From Rickettsiella endosymbiont of Aleochara curtula (GTDB taxonomy: Bacteria; Pseudomonadota; Gammaproteobacteria; Diplorickettsiales; Diplorickettsiaceae): a stretch of 64,000 bases of DNA. Location of the stretch: positions 1,118,001 through 1,182,000 of the forward strand of contig NZ_OZ034990.1 in the NCBI RefSeq assembly GCF_964030935.1, in the 5' to 3' direction. The stretch's first letter is position 1. The number at the start of each line of letters is the position of its first letter. Shown piece by piece: positions 55,158 through 63,757 of this stretch. The position numbers and the translations under genes are program-made. The notes under the pieces were generated by a model. It did no database searches, had not been told where the DNA came from, and saw nothing but the letters and a program-made list of their open reading frames with translations.

Positions 55158-55946
55158 ATGATGTTGAAAGATAAAGTTATTTTGATCACCGGATCAACTA
55201 ATGGCATTGGTGCGGCAACCGCTCGGCGTTGTGTCGCACAGGGCGCGAAAGTTATGATCCATGGGCGTAAGGAAGCTTGCGCTAAAAAAATAGTTCATGA
55301 ATTAGGTGAGGCAAGCAGTTATTTACTGGCTGATTTAATGGATGAAAAATCCTATAGTTATTTAATAACCGAAACAGTAAAAAAATTCGGCCGCTTAGAC
55401 GGCCTAGTCAATAATGCCGGAATTTATCCACGAAACAATATTGATACAGCCAGTTTGGAAGCCTGTGAAAAGATTATGCGCGTTAATTTCTGTGCTCCTT
55501 TATTGCTATGCAAAGCAGCAGTAGAAATCTTTCGAAAGCAGAAAGCAGGTGGTGCTATTGTTAATATAGGTTCTATGAATGCTTACACCGGCCAACCCGA
55601 TCTGTTGATTTATTCCGCTTCAAAAGGTGCGCTGATGACGATGACGCGTAATTTGGCGGATAGTTTAGGTTCAGAACTTATTCGAGTTAACCAATTAAAT
55701 GTGGGATGGACTCCTACTGAGAATGAGATTTGCTTAAAAATGTCAGAAGGTCTTCCAGAAAATTGGCAAGAAAGAATTCCGAAAAAGTATGCTCCTAGCG
55801 GTCGTTTATTATCACCAGAGAATGTGGCGGCACATGTGGCATTTTGGCTTGCTGACCAATCCGCCCCTGTCAGTGGCGCTGTGTATGAAGTCGAACAATA
55901 TCCAATTATTGGACGTAATCGTTTGAATGAATTAGTCATTCAATAA
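55158..55946 (+). CDS. Short-chain dehydrogenase, probable sugar 1-dehydrogenase
   Basis: The 262-residue SDR has [14 protein letters not shown] (the NAD(P) site), NNAG, the catalytic Ser in [10 protein letters not shown] and [10 protein letters not shown] with Tyr and Lys. It starts at the base after the sugar porter. In this context it likely oxidises an aldose to the 1,5-lactone (glucose/mannose 1-dehydrogenase-like); it could instead reduce a keto-acid intermediate such as fructuronate. The sequence does not decide. Confidence 0.78.
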   Translation: MMLKDKVILITGSTNGIGAATARRCVAQGAKVMIHGRKEACAKKIVHELGEASSYLLADLMDEKSYSYLITETVKKFGRLDGLVNNAGIYPRNNIDTASLEACEKIMRVNFCAPLLLCKAAVEIFRKQKAGGAIVNIGSMNAYTGQPDLLIYSASKGALMTMTRNLADSLGSELIRVNQLNVGWTPTENEICLKMSEGLPENWQERIPKKYAPSGRLLSPENVAAHVAFWLADQSAPVSGAVYEVEQYPIIGRNRLNELVIQ

Positions 55947-55966
55947 TTTTAAAATTTGAACTACTT

Positions 55967-57172
55967 ATGAAAATTCAAGATGCTAAGGTATTTGTGACCT
56001 GTCCCGATCGTAATTTTGTCACGTTAAAAATAATTACCGATGAGGGCTTATACGGCTTAGGTGATGCCACCTTAAATGGGCGCGAATTGGCTGTTAAAGC
56101 TTATTTAGAAGATCTTATTCCTTGTTTGATTGGTCGAGATCCGGCACAAATCGAGGATATTTGGCAGTTTTTTTATCGTGGTGCTTATTGGCGTCGTGGA
56201 CCTGTGACCATGGCAGCTATTGCTGCGATTGATATGGCTTTATGGGATATCAAAGGGAAGGTTTTACATACACCGGTTTATAATTTGTTGGGTGGTAAAA
56301 GTCGCAAAGGCGTTATGGTGTACGGACATGCCAATGGCAAAGATATTTCTGATACCATCGATCAAGTTGGAAAATACATCGATATGGGTTATTTAGCGAT
56401 ACGTGCCCAGACTGGTGTTCCAGGCTTGCCCAATAGCTACGGCGTTTCTAGGGATAAAATGTATTATGAACCCGCCACTAAAGGCTTACCGCAAGAGTGT
56501 GTGTGGTCTACCGAAAAGTATCTTAATTACGTTCCTAAATTATTTAAAGAATTACGTAAAACTTATGGTGACGATCATCATTTTCTGCATGATGCTCACC
56601 ATCGATTAACCCCTATCGAAGCGGCCCGTTTAGGAAAAGAATTAGAGCCCTATCATCTGTTTTGGCTAGAGGATACAGTGCCTGCAGAGCTACAAGAAGG
56701 TTTTCGAATTATCCGTCAACATACAACCACTCCTCTCGCGGTAGGAGAGGTGTTTAACACGATATGGGATACACATATCTTATTTACCGAACAGTTGATT
56801 GATTATATTCGCATGTCCGTTGTGCATGGTGGAGGAATATCACACATGAAAAAAATTGCAGCGATGGCGGAAGTTTATCATGTGAAAACGGGATGCCATG
56901 GCCCAACAGACGTATCTCCTATCACGATGGCGGCGGCTTTACATTTTGATATTTCTATTAATAATTTTGGGATACAGGAATATATGCATCATACCGAAAA
57001 GACTAATAATGTATTTCCGCATCACTATAGCTTTGATAAGGGTTATTTATACCCAAGTGATCAGCCGGGTTTAGGCGTAGATTTTAATGAGAAGCTGGCG
57101 GAAAAATATCCTTATGAACGCGCTTATCTTCCCATTAATAGGAAAATAGATGGCACCCTATTTAATTGGTAA
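55967..57172 (+). CDS. D-mannonate dehydratase (enolase superfamily, ManD/RspA type)
   Basis: The 401-residue protein has [88 protein letters not shown] and [12 protein letters not shown], the ManD/RspA motifs, including the three metal-binding acidic residues. It converts D-mannonate (some members D-gluconate) to 2-keto-3-deoxygluconate. It ends the cassette, 4 bp upstream of repeat copy 12. Substrate is inferred from the subgroup. Confidence 0.88.
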   Translation: MKIQDAKVFVTCPDRNFVTLKIITDEGLYGLGDATLNGRELAVKAYLEDLIPCLIGRDPAQIEDIWQFFYRGAYWRRGPVTMAAIAAIDMALWDIKGKVLHTPVYNLLGGKSRKGVMVYGHANGKDISDTIDQVGKYIDMGYLAIRAQTGVPGLPNSYGVSRDKMYYEPATKGLPQECVWSTEKYLNYVPKLFKELRKTYGDDHHFLHDAHHRLTPIEAARLGKELEPYHLFWLEDTVPAELQEGFRIIRQHTTTPLAVGEVFNTIWDTHILFTEQLIDYIRMSVVHGGGISHMKKIAAMAEVYHVKTGCHGPTDVSPITMAAALHFDISINNFGIQEYMHHTEKTNNVFPHHYSFDKGYLYPSDQPGLGVDFNEKLAEKYPYERAYLPINRKIDGTLFNW

Positions 57173-57175
57173 GCA

Positions 57176-57298
57176 ATACTCTTCGCATTTGAATTTTTGA
57201 CTGTGTTGCCGTTCAATTCGCAATCCTCATGTATATTACATACACTCCGGTTGCTCATTTTCTCGGCGCCTTGTCAAAAATCCGATTGCTTTGAGTAT
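57176..57298 (+). repeat. Dispersed intergenic element, copy 12
   Basis: Near-complete copy from ATACTCTTCGCATTTGAA to TTGCTTTGAGTAT, in the convergent gap between the mannonate dehydratase gene and the CBU_0592-like gene. Confidence 0.88.
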
Positions 57299-57322
57299 AC
57301 TCTTTGCACTTGAATTTTTAGC
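57297..57322 (+). repeat. Dispersed element, second left end abutting copy 12
   Basis: ATACTCTTTGCACTTGAA followed by TTTTTA matches the left terminus of the element and shares the boundary bases with the right end of copy 12, suggesting a tandem or nested second insertion, truncated to its end. Confidence 0.65.
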
Positions 57323-57324
57323 AG

Positions 57325-57570
57325 TTACTTAAAGCTTTTGTAGACTCTAATTATGCTGATGAAAGTCCATAGCGCTGCAAAAATGAAGAAATCAATTTGC
57401 AAAGGCTGAAAGCTAACATAAACCAGTAATCCAGCTCCTAGCATATTAATAAAATTATAAAGAAAACCCTTTATTTTCATCGAATTTGTTTGCTGAAAAA
57501 TGTAAGCAACTAGAACAAAAGATAAGCCAGTGATAAAGAAAAAGTGCTTAGATAGAACAATAGAAGTCAT
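57325..57570 (-). CDS. Small membrane protein, CBU_0592 family-like
   Basis: The 81-residue protein has three hydrophobic segments: FFFITGLSFVLVAYIF, GFLYNFINMLGAGLLVYVSF and FFIFAALWTFISIIRVYKSF. The GFLYNxxNxxGAxxL and FxxxxxWxxIxxxRVYK pattern is characteristic of CBU_0592-like small membrane proteins, first named from Coxiella. AGGG precedes the start. Function is unknown. Confidence 0.7.
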   Translation of the reverse strand: MTSIVLSKHFFFITGLSFVLVAYIFQQTNSMKIKGFLYNFINMLGAGLLVYVSFQPLQIDFFIFAALWTFISIIRVYKSFK

Positions 57571-57684
57571 AGTATGCCCTAAATGTTGTTATTTTTATGC
57601 GGTCGAACGGGCATATTGTAAGATAATTTAGCAAAAAATGTCTATGAAATGTTGCAACAACATCCAATTTACAATTTTTATAAT

Positions 57685-57726
57685 ACTATAAGTCCCCCAT
57701 AAAGAGAGACTTATAGTTTTTTATTG
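57685..57726 (+). terminator. Rho-independent terminator-like hairpin (possibly bidirectional)
   Basis: A perfect 10-bp stem, ACTATAAGTC (57685-57694) with GACTTATAGT (57708-57717), encloses a 13-base loop; TTTTTTA follows on the plus strand. It lies 12 bp beyond the stop codon of htpG (minus strand), so it probably ends that transcript, although the T-run is stronger for plus-strand transcription. Confidence 0.65.
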
Positions 57727-57737
57727 ATTTAATTTAC

Positions 57738-59681
57738 TTATTTACTTGATAACAAACTAATTAAGGTTTTCACAAACCCAGCTGGATCATCCAACTGCTC
57801 ACCCTCTGCAAGTATAGAAACGCCTAAAAATATGTGTGACCATTCAGCAAGACGAATGTCATCTTGTTCATCCTTCAGATCTCGTATAAATTTATGCTTG
57901 GTGTTCAGTTCAAGTATCGGCTTACTCTCTGGTATTTTTTGTCCAGAAGCTTCTAGCATACGTTTTATCTGACTATTTAAAGCATTTTGCTCTTTTACGA
58001 TACAGGCCGGAGAGCTGGTTAAACGCTGTGAAATACGAACTTCTTTAACTTTATCCTTGAGTATTTCATGGATTTGTTTTAATAAAGGACCAAATTCATC
58101 TTCGTTTTGTTTCAGTTGCTCTTCATTTTTTTCTTCTGCGACACTCGATATATCCGAATCTTTAGCTACAGATTGTAAGGTTTTTCCGTCAAATTCAGTT
58201 AAATGAGCGACCAACCATTCGTCGATACGATCATGCAGGAGCAATACTTCTATTTCTTTTTCGCGAAAAATTTCTAAATTAGGACTGTTACTGGCCGCTG
58301 CAAAGTTTTCTGCGGTGATATAGTATATTTTGTCTTGTTGGGGCTTCATGCGCGCCACATAATCTTCTAAACTTACTGTTTGCTCGCTATTATTTAAATG
58401 AGTGGAGCTAAATCTTATAAGTTTTGCTAAGGAGTCGCGATTTACAAAGTCTTCTGCTAAGCCTTCTTTTAAAATATTGCCATATTCCTTCCAAAATTGT
58501 AAATATTTTTCAGTTTGTTCTTTAGAAAGGTAGTTTAAGGTTTCAAGCGTACGTTTGGTTATAGCCGAGCGTATAGTATCAATTTGTTTATTATTCTGTA
58601 AAACCTCTCGAGAAATATTTAATGGAAGATCATTGCTATCCACAACTCCTTTTACAAAGCGCAAATAACGTGGTAAAAACTGCTCGGCATCGTCCATAAT
58701 GAAAACACGTTTAACATAAAGTTTTAAACCGCGAGGTTTTTCATGGTTCCAAAAATCAAATGGGCCAGCCTGTAAAGGTATATAGAGTAAAGTCGTATAT
58801 TCCTGACTACCTTCAATTCTATTATGAATCCACGTAAAAGGATTATTTTTGTCATGTGTAAGATGCTTGTAAAAATTTTTATATTCCTCATCATTAATTT
58901 GGTCTTTAGATAAGGTCCATAGCGCAGTGGCATTATTTACAGTTTCCCAAGTAGCGCCAACCTCTTTTTTATCAACTTGCTTCTCAGTTGCAGTCGTTGT
59001 ATCAGAAGTAGTTTCGTTTTCGGTAATGTTCCTTAGCATACTAATCGGCAAAGTAATATGATCGGAATATTTAGTAATGATACCTCGTAAACGCCAGTCG
59101 TCTAAAAATTCTTCTTCGTCTTTCTTTAAATGAAGGATGATTTCAGTGCCTCGTTCTGGCTTGGTTATGCTTTCGATGGTATATCCAGCTTTGGACTCCC
59201 GATCGTATTCCCAGCAGACAGCTTCTTCATGTGATTCACCGGCAGCCCGGGTTTTAACCGTTACTTTGTTGGCGACCATGAATGCAGCATAAAATCCAAC
59301 ACCAAATTGGCCAATGAGCTGGGTGTCTTTGCTAGCATCTCCAGTCAAAGAATCTAAAAATTCTTTGGTGCCTGATTTTGCAATAGTACCAAGATTTGCT
59401 ATAACTTCATTCGAAGTCATACCTATTCCATTGTCAATTAATGTAATGGTACGCTGGTCTTTATCAATGACTAAAGCAATTTTGGGTTCCGTGTCTTCTT
59501 CATAAATTTGAGGGTTTGATAGGGCTTTAAATCGCAACTTTTCTATGGCATCGTGAGCATTGGAAATGAGTTCACGTAAAAAAATTTCTTTGTTTTGATA
59601 AATCTTATCAATCATTAGGTCTAATAACTGCGCACTTTCCGTTTTAAAGCCTAATGTCTGTTTTTCTGCCAGGGTCGTCAT
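57738..59681 (-). CDS. htpG: Chaperone HtpG (Hsp90 family)
   Basis: The 647-residue protein has the N-terminal GHKL ATPase motifs FLRELISNAHDAIEKLRF, DNGIGM, and GQFGVGFYAAFMVA, the middle-domain Arg in GVVDSNDLPLNISREVLQ, and a C-terminal dimerisation part. It is a cytosolic folding chaperone. The charged linker (ITENETTSDTTTATEKQVDKKE) is longer than in E. coli. It has a terminator-like hairpin 12 bp downstream. Confidence 0.97.
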   Translation of the reverse strand: MTTLAEKQTLGFKTESAQLLDLMIDKIYQNKEIFLRELISNAHDAIEKLRFKALSNPQIYEEDTEPKIALVIDKDQRTITLIDNGIGMTSNEVIANLGTIAKSGTKEFLDSLTGDASKDTQLIGQFGVGFYAAFMVANKVTVKTRAAGESHEEAVCWEYDRESKAGYTIESITKPERGTEIILHLKKDEEEFLDDWRLRGIITKYSDHITLPISMLRNITENETTSDTTTATEKQVDKKEVGATWETVNNATALWTLSKDQINDEEYKNFYKHLTHDKNNPFTWIHNRIEGSQEYTTLLYIPLQAGPFDFWNHEKPRGLKLYVKRVFIMDDAEQFLPRYLRFVKGVVDSNDLPLNISREVLQNNKQIDTIRSAITKRTLETLNYLSKEQTEKYLQFWKEYGNILKEGLAEDFVNRDSLAKLIRFSSTHLNNSEQTVSLEDYVARMKPQQDKIYYITAENFAAASNSPNLEIFREKEIEVLLLHDRIDEWLVAHLTEFDGKTLQSVAKDSDISSVAEEKNEEQLKQNEDEFGPLLKQIHEILKDKVKEVRISQRLTSSPACIVKEQNALNSQIKRMLEASGQKIPESKPILELNTKHKFIRDLKDEQDDIRLAEWSHIFLGVSILAEGEQLDDPAGFVKTLISLLSSK

Positions 59682-59815
59682 AAATCCAATACCTCTTAAT
59701 GATAGTAAAAAACCAATATGGACAACATGAGGGCAAAATTCTCAATTTCAAGTAAAATCTTATTAGAAACAAGGATTTTTTAGCTTAGGTTTTTTTATAA
59801 AAATAAAAGTATTTT

Positions 59816-60370
59816 TTAAAGATTAGCTAAATAAAGTATTTCTCTAAGTATGGTTTCTGATCCGACGGTATAGCCCAAATCATAAATTTCTTGAGGTGTA
59901 AGTTTTTCTAGAATTAAGGGATTATTTGCAATTTCTAAAGCGGTCAATTTCTTTTGCGTAATTTTATTTACCCGAGAGATCTCTAAGGTAAAAATAGTCT
60001 GTTGGAGGATATGATTATAATTTTTTGCAATCAACTTATAATACGCCTGACATGGGAAAAGAATAACATTTTCCATTTTATGTAAAATTTTTCTGTTAGA
60101 AGTATTTAAAATTTTTAACAAATCTATGGGGGATAAAGATTTCAATAGTTTTTTATCGTTGGAAATATCCTTAGCATATAATCTAGAAACAAGATTTTTT
60201 CCAACGAGTTGTAATGTAAATAGCGTTTCTCCGCTCTTGGTGCAAACTTCTTCATCAATAATACGCAAGGAAAAAGGATAAGCATTAGCCTTCTGTAGTG
60301 ATTTATATTTTGCTTTTATTGTTGAGATATAATTTTCTACATATTTAAAATCCAAGCTAATACCCTCCAA
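59816..60370 (-). CDS. Hypothetical protein, 184 residues
   Basis: The protein reads MEGISLDFKYVENYISTIKA and has no recognised family. It is Leu/Ile/Lys-rich and apparently soluble. Residues 1-100 contain alternating strands, and the C-terminal stretch LEKLTPQEIYDLGYTVGSETI resembles part of the 68-residue protein at 40429-40635. It lies 16 bp after the cupin gene on the minus strand and may share its transcript. Confidence 0.5.
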   Translation of the reverse strand: MEGISLDFKYVENYISTIKAKYKSLQKANAYPFSLRIIDEEVCTKSGETLFTLQLVGKNLVSRLYAKDISNDKKLLKSLSPIDLLKILNTSNRKILHKMENVILFPCQAYYKLIAKNYNHILQQTIFTLEISRVNKITQKKLTALEIANNPLILEKLTPQEIYDLGYTVGSETILREILYLANL

Positions 60371-60386
60371 TCATTAAATCAAACTA

Positions 60387-61154
60387 TCAATTATTTCGCG
60401 GTGGATTAATTAAAGGTGTTTGTTCATGTTCTTCAATTTTTTTTATACCAATACAGTTTGCACAAAATGAAAACATTGACCAAAAAAAATTATTTTTTGA
60501 ATTTTTATAGATAGGCGCTTTGGTAGCGAGTTCATCCGTATGAGTAGATTTACATAAGATATTTGCGCTAAGCTCATCAATATCTGATGTATATTCAGGA
60601 TATTTTTCCTTAAGTATTGTTAATTCCTCTAAACTTGGATTTGAATAATGTTTTGGTATAAATCCAGGTTTACATAAACAAGTTACCAAACCAAAATCTT
60701 TATCATCTTTTAGGTTGTTTAGTTTAGCACCAAACAATAAGCCTTTCTCTATTGTGTAGAAAAGATTATTTTCATTTAAAGTAATTTTCTCTAATTCTTG
60801 TTTTTTAAAAATAAAAATAGAAATTTCATTGCCACCAAGCCAACGCCATGTTTCAGTAGTATCTAGAATATGTAAGCATGATACTTGTTTACCTTTTAGA
60901 AGATAAAATATTTCAGTTTGACTTTCTTGATGATCATTATCAATTGTGTTTACAAATTCTTTAAAATAGCCGTCTTCATCGGTTATACCTTTAATAGTTA
61001 TTAAGCCCAATTCTTTAATTAAAATATCCGCAGATATAATTTCGGATGGATCTTTATCTTTTAAGCTGCTTTTTAAAATTTCAATTTCTGCCTTTAAGTT
61101 TTGATTTAAATTAATTTTGTCCAATTTTTTAAAAAAATCTATTGTTGACAACAT
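60387..61154 (-). CDS. Cupin-fold (DUF985-like) protein with C-terminal extension
   Basis: The 255-residue protein has an internal region (ELGLITIKGITDEDGYFKEF, TEIFYLLKGKQVSCLHILDTTETWRWLGGNEISIFIF, GLVTCLCKPGFIPKHYSNPSLEEL) matching the DUF985/cupin_5 pattern (GGYFKE, FLL, HxxxDExW, LVxCxVxPGF, EL). The metal site expected in the HxxxxD/E-H motif is poorly conserved. Residues 1-50 and 195-255 are extra, the latter containing KNNFFWSMFSFCANCIGIKK, a short hydrophobic segment. The function of DUF985 proteins is unknown. It is in a minus-strand run with a VUT transporter gene. Confidence 0.6.
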   Translation of the reverse strand: MLSTIDFFKKLDKINLNQNLKAEIEILKSSLKDKDPSEIISADILIKELGLITIKGITDEDGYFKEFVNTIDNDHQESQTEIFYLLKGKQVSCLHILDTTETWRWLGGNEISIFIFKKQELEKITLNENNLFYTIEKGLLFGAKLNNLKDDKDFGLVTCLCKPGFIPKHYSNPSLEELTILKEKYPEYTSDIDELSANILCKSTHTDELATKAPIYKNSKNNFFWSMFSFCANCIGIKKIEEHEQTPLINPPRNN

Positions 61155-61181
61155 TTTTATTTCCTATTATTTATTAAGCAT

Positions 61182-61865
61182 TTATCTAAATGGATTAAAA
61201 TCAGTTTCAGTATCATAAACATCGAGTTGTTCTTCCATTTTTAGGAAGCCTGTAATTAAAGAAGCAGGCCATACACCCAGCAAGGAATATAAAATCTCGA
61301 TGGAATAAACCGATAAGATCATATACCCCAACTGTGACAATTCCATATGACCACTAAATCCAAATAATATTGTGATTAAAACTAAAATAAACCCACCAAT
61401 AGCCGATGATCCTAAACTGCGTAACCAAAAGTGTCTACCTTTCATTAATATTTTCCATTTCGAAATTATATAGATATTAATGAAACTGCTGCTAATAACC
61501 GCCAAAATTCCGGCTAGTACAAATCTTAGAATAGGATCAACCACTTGATTATAAGAAGGTTGATCATGCCAAAAATTAGGAGAAGGCAAATGAATAATTA
61601 ATTTGATTGCTATAGAAAAAAATAATTCACACGCGAGTGTAATCCATATGATTTGTTTAGCAGCGTTATAACCATATACCTCTGCTACTATATCTCCAAT
61701 AATATACGTTAAAGGAAAAATGAGTGGTGCGCCAGGCACTAATGCGGGACCTAGAAATACTAATTTATATGCTACGACATCTGCGGCTAAACTAATCGTA
61801 ATGTTTATCATCCCTAAAATAAGGATATATTGATTAATATTTTGTGGCGCCGTTGCTTTTTTCAT
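61182..61865 (-). CDS. Queuosine precursor transporter (VUT/YhhQ family)
   Basis: The protein has about 227 residues (the Met at 61865 seems a better start than the one at 61880). It has six hydrophobic segments with FLGPALVPGAPLIFPLTYIIGDIVAEVYGYNAAKQIIW, HFWLRSLGSSAIGGFI and SIEILYSLLGVWPASLI, the YhhQ/QPTR signatures. It imports preQ0/preQ1 for queuosine synthesis. It overlaps the upstream regulator gene, so the two are probably translated together. Queuosine salvage is common in intracellular bacteria that lack full synthesis. Confidence 0.82.
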   Translation of the reverse strand: MKKATAPQNINQYILILGMINITISLAADVVAYKLVFLGPALVPGAPLIFPLTYIIGDIVAEVYGYNAAKQIIWITLACELFFSIAIKLIIHLPSPNFWHDQPSYNQVVDPILRFVLAGILAVISSSFINIYIISKWKILMKGRHFWLRSLGSSAIGGFILVLITILFGFSGHMELSQLGYMILSVYSIEILYSLLGVWPASLITGFLKMEEQLDVYDTETDFNPFR

Positions 61866-62511
61866 CCTCGAAATTAACATAAAATTTACTTTTTTTATAA
61901 TTCATTCTTATTTGTATAACTACACCTAAAATTTTATATAGTTCAGAAAATTTAATAATTTCGGACTCAGTATTTAAATTTTTAAGATAGGTTTTATTTT
62001 CATAAATAATTTTTTGCATAAGCTGGGGTTCCGATAACCCCTTTTTATGAATAATGATAAAATCACGATTACGGCCTTTTAAGCTCGGATCAATGACTAA
62101 CAAAGACCCAGCTAAAAAATTTTTCGTATTATTGTTTTTGATGACTAATCCATAACTATTTTCATTTAGAGTTATATCTCTAATTAATATTGAAGAAAAA
62201 GCAAGATAGCATCTATTTCTTGGAGTATTAACAATATCTTTCCAATGGATCAAAGGGATCGTCAGCCTACTGATTTGCTTATGGTTTTTTTTTGGTAAAG
62301 CTTCCCTTCCGATTAACTGATCGAGCGATACGGAAAAATAGTGTGCAATAGGGGCCAATGATGCCAGAGTGGGATTATTTTCTTTGTTTATTCTTAGTCG
62401 TTTTAGCGTCGAAAGCGGAATACCGGTATGTTTGTGGAGTTGATTGATATTTATTCCCCACTTTTTTATTAAATATTCTAAAGTATTGTGTAGCGTGTGT
62501 TTAACGGACAA
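61834..62511 (-). CDS. XRE-type HTH regulator with S24/LexA-like C-terminal domain
   Basis: The 225-residue protein has an N-terminal helix-turn-helix (GININQLHKHTGIPLSTLKRLRINKENNPTLASLAPIAHYFSVSLDQLIG, residues of about 18-67) and a C-terminal part with SYGLVIKN, GSLLVIDPS and NRDFIIIHK, which resembles the S24/LexA-type peptidase fold of phage-repressor-like regulators. The peptidase Ser-Lys pair is not evident. It overlaps the transporter gene, so it may regulate that gene. Operator sites are not identified. Confidence 0.7.
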   Translation of the reverse strand: MSVKHTLHNTLEYLIKKWGININQLHKHTGIPLSTLKRLRINKENNPTLASLAPIAHYFSVSLDQLIGREALPKKNHKQISRLTIPLIHWKDIVNTPRNRCYLAFSSILIRDITLNENSYGLVIKNNNTKNFLAGSLLVIDPSLKGRNRDFIIIHKKGLSEPQLMQKIIYENKTYLKNLNTESEIIKFSELYKILGVVIQIRMNYKKSKFYVNFEDEKSNGATKY

Positions 62512-62783
62512 TTGAAATAAACCTCTGCAAAGTCACTTTTCATAATTTACTATGCTAAAACATTATCTTTATTCGCCAAAAACAATGTTGGGCATATAAA
62601 TTAAACAAGATCCTTGCTAAATTATTTTTTAAAATCACAAAAATTATGCCAGTAATACTATTTTAAATCAAATTTTTTTATTGGTTAAAACATTTTTATA
62701 TTGTTGCAAATTAGTCCATAAATGGACTATCATAAACTATTAAAATTTACATTTATAAATTTCAAACAAGGAGAGAAAGATAA
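62512..62783. other. Divergent intergenic region
   Basis: AT-rich gap between the regulator gene (minus strand) and the response-regulator gene (plus strand). It must contain promoters for both. No clear palindrome was recognised, apart from TAGTCCATAAATGGACTA at about 62712 (a TAGTCCAT/ATGGACTA inverted repeat), which could be an operator. Confidence 0.35.
62711..62728. promoter_or_regulatory. Inverted repeat, possible operator
   Basis: TAGTCCAT and ATGGACTA form an 8-bp dyad with a 2-base centre, in the divergent promoter region between the XRE-type regulator and the response regulator. Position and symmetry fit a repressor-binding site. Confidence 0.4.
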
Positions 62784-63190
62784 GTGGATAAAAAAAAAGA
62801 ATTTTACTAGTTGAAGATCAGTTGATTATTCAAAGGGTACATAGTATTTTTTTAAGAAAAATGGGCTATCAAGTTGATATTGCTGCAAATGGAAAACAAA
62901 CCTTGGAAATGTGTTCAAATAGCACTTACCATCTTATTATTCTGGATGCAGGTCTACCTGATATACAAGGCGTGGAAGTCGGAAAAAGAATTCGACTATT
63001 AGAAAAAAACAATAAATCTAATCGAAAGCCGATAATATTATTAAGTGCATATCCTGCAAATAATTTGAAAAATTGGTGTCAAGAAGCCGAAATTGATAAT
63101 TTTTCAACTAAGCCTATTCCATACAAAGATTTATATATTATGCTAGAAAATATTTTTAATCAGAAAGCAGTCAACAATGACTTTATTTAG
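62784..63190 (+). pseudogene. Single-domain response regulator with a frameshift in a poly-A tract
   Basis: After a GTG at 62784 (AAGGAG 10 bp upstream) comes GTG-GAT and nine A residues, and the frame then hits TAG within three codons. With one extra A (or an equivalent frame change) the frame reads MDKKKRILLVEDQLIIQRVHS and continues unbroken. The rest has the acidic pair in VEDQ, the phosphoacceptor Asp in LIILDAGLPD, LLSAY and STKPI, all typical of CheY-like receivers. Translation from the nearest downstream ATG, 62822, would lack the first strand. It is either disrupted, an assembly error in a homopolymer, or expressed through slippage. Confidence 0.7.
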
Positions 63191-63198
63191 CTTTAATG

Positions 63199-63246
63199 AA
63201 AAAACCCCTGAAAACTTTTAAAGCTGTTCCCAGAGGTTTTTTGGTT
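63199..63246 (+). terminator. Rho-independent terminator of the response-regulator gene
   Basis: AAAAAACCCCTG at 63199-63210 pairs with CAGAGGTTTTTT at 63231-63242 with one mismatch; T residues continue after the stem. It lies 9 bp after the stop codon of the response-regulator gene. Confidence 0.75.
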
Positions 63247-63310
63247 TTTACAGATTTTTTTGCTTAAAATTTTGAATATTATTGCAAACAGAGCGATAAG
63301 CGCTTGAACT

Positions 63311-63481
63311 TTATTTTAGATTACCTAGATTAGCGAAATTTGCTGAAAATGTGAGGGGAGGTTCTTTTTCCTCCTTTTTTTCAGTTGATGGCTCATGGTT
63401 AATTACACAAGCCAATATCCAAGCTACTCCTAATTCTAGTCCTGCTAATACGACTCCGACTAATACACCATCTATTATCAT
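63311..63481 (-). CDS. Small membrane protein, 56 residues
   Basis: The protein reads MIIDGVLVGVVLAGLELGVA and continues with a hydrophobic segment to about residue 27, followed by an acidic and basic stretch (EPSTEKKEEKEPP) and a NFANLGNLK end. GGGGGAC before the ATG is a strong Shine-Dalgarno. Codon use fits a real gene. No family recognised; one membrane helix with a cytoplasmic tail is likely. Confidence 0.55.
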   Translation of the reverse strand: MIIDGVLVGVVLAGLELGVAWILACVINHEPSTEKKEEKEPPLTFSANFANLGNLK

Positions 63482-63757
63482 ATTTGTCCCCCATTCAATT
63501 GTTGAAATTTCTTAGTAATTTTAGGAAATTTTAGTTATTTTTTCTACTTTAAAGAATTAAAAAACTTTAAAAATCATCATGTTTTTTAAAAATAAAAAAC
63601 AAATTTTCTAAATTCCTATTAATTGATTCCCTATTAATATTGGACTTTTACTTGGAAAAGGGGTAGCGGGACGAGATGAAAGGGTTGTAAGTGGTTGGAT
63701 AAGAAAGATGCAATTCAATGCCCATAGCAAATAGCTTATAGGTTTGTAAGCTAAATC
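63482..63757. other. Intergenic region before the aromatic amino-acid permease end
   Basis: AT-rich. TAGCTTA and TAAGCTA at about 63732-63753 form a 7-bp hairpin beside the stop codon of the permease gene, a weak terminator candidate. No gene recognised. Confidence 0.3.
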
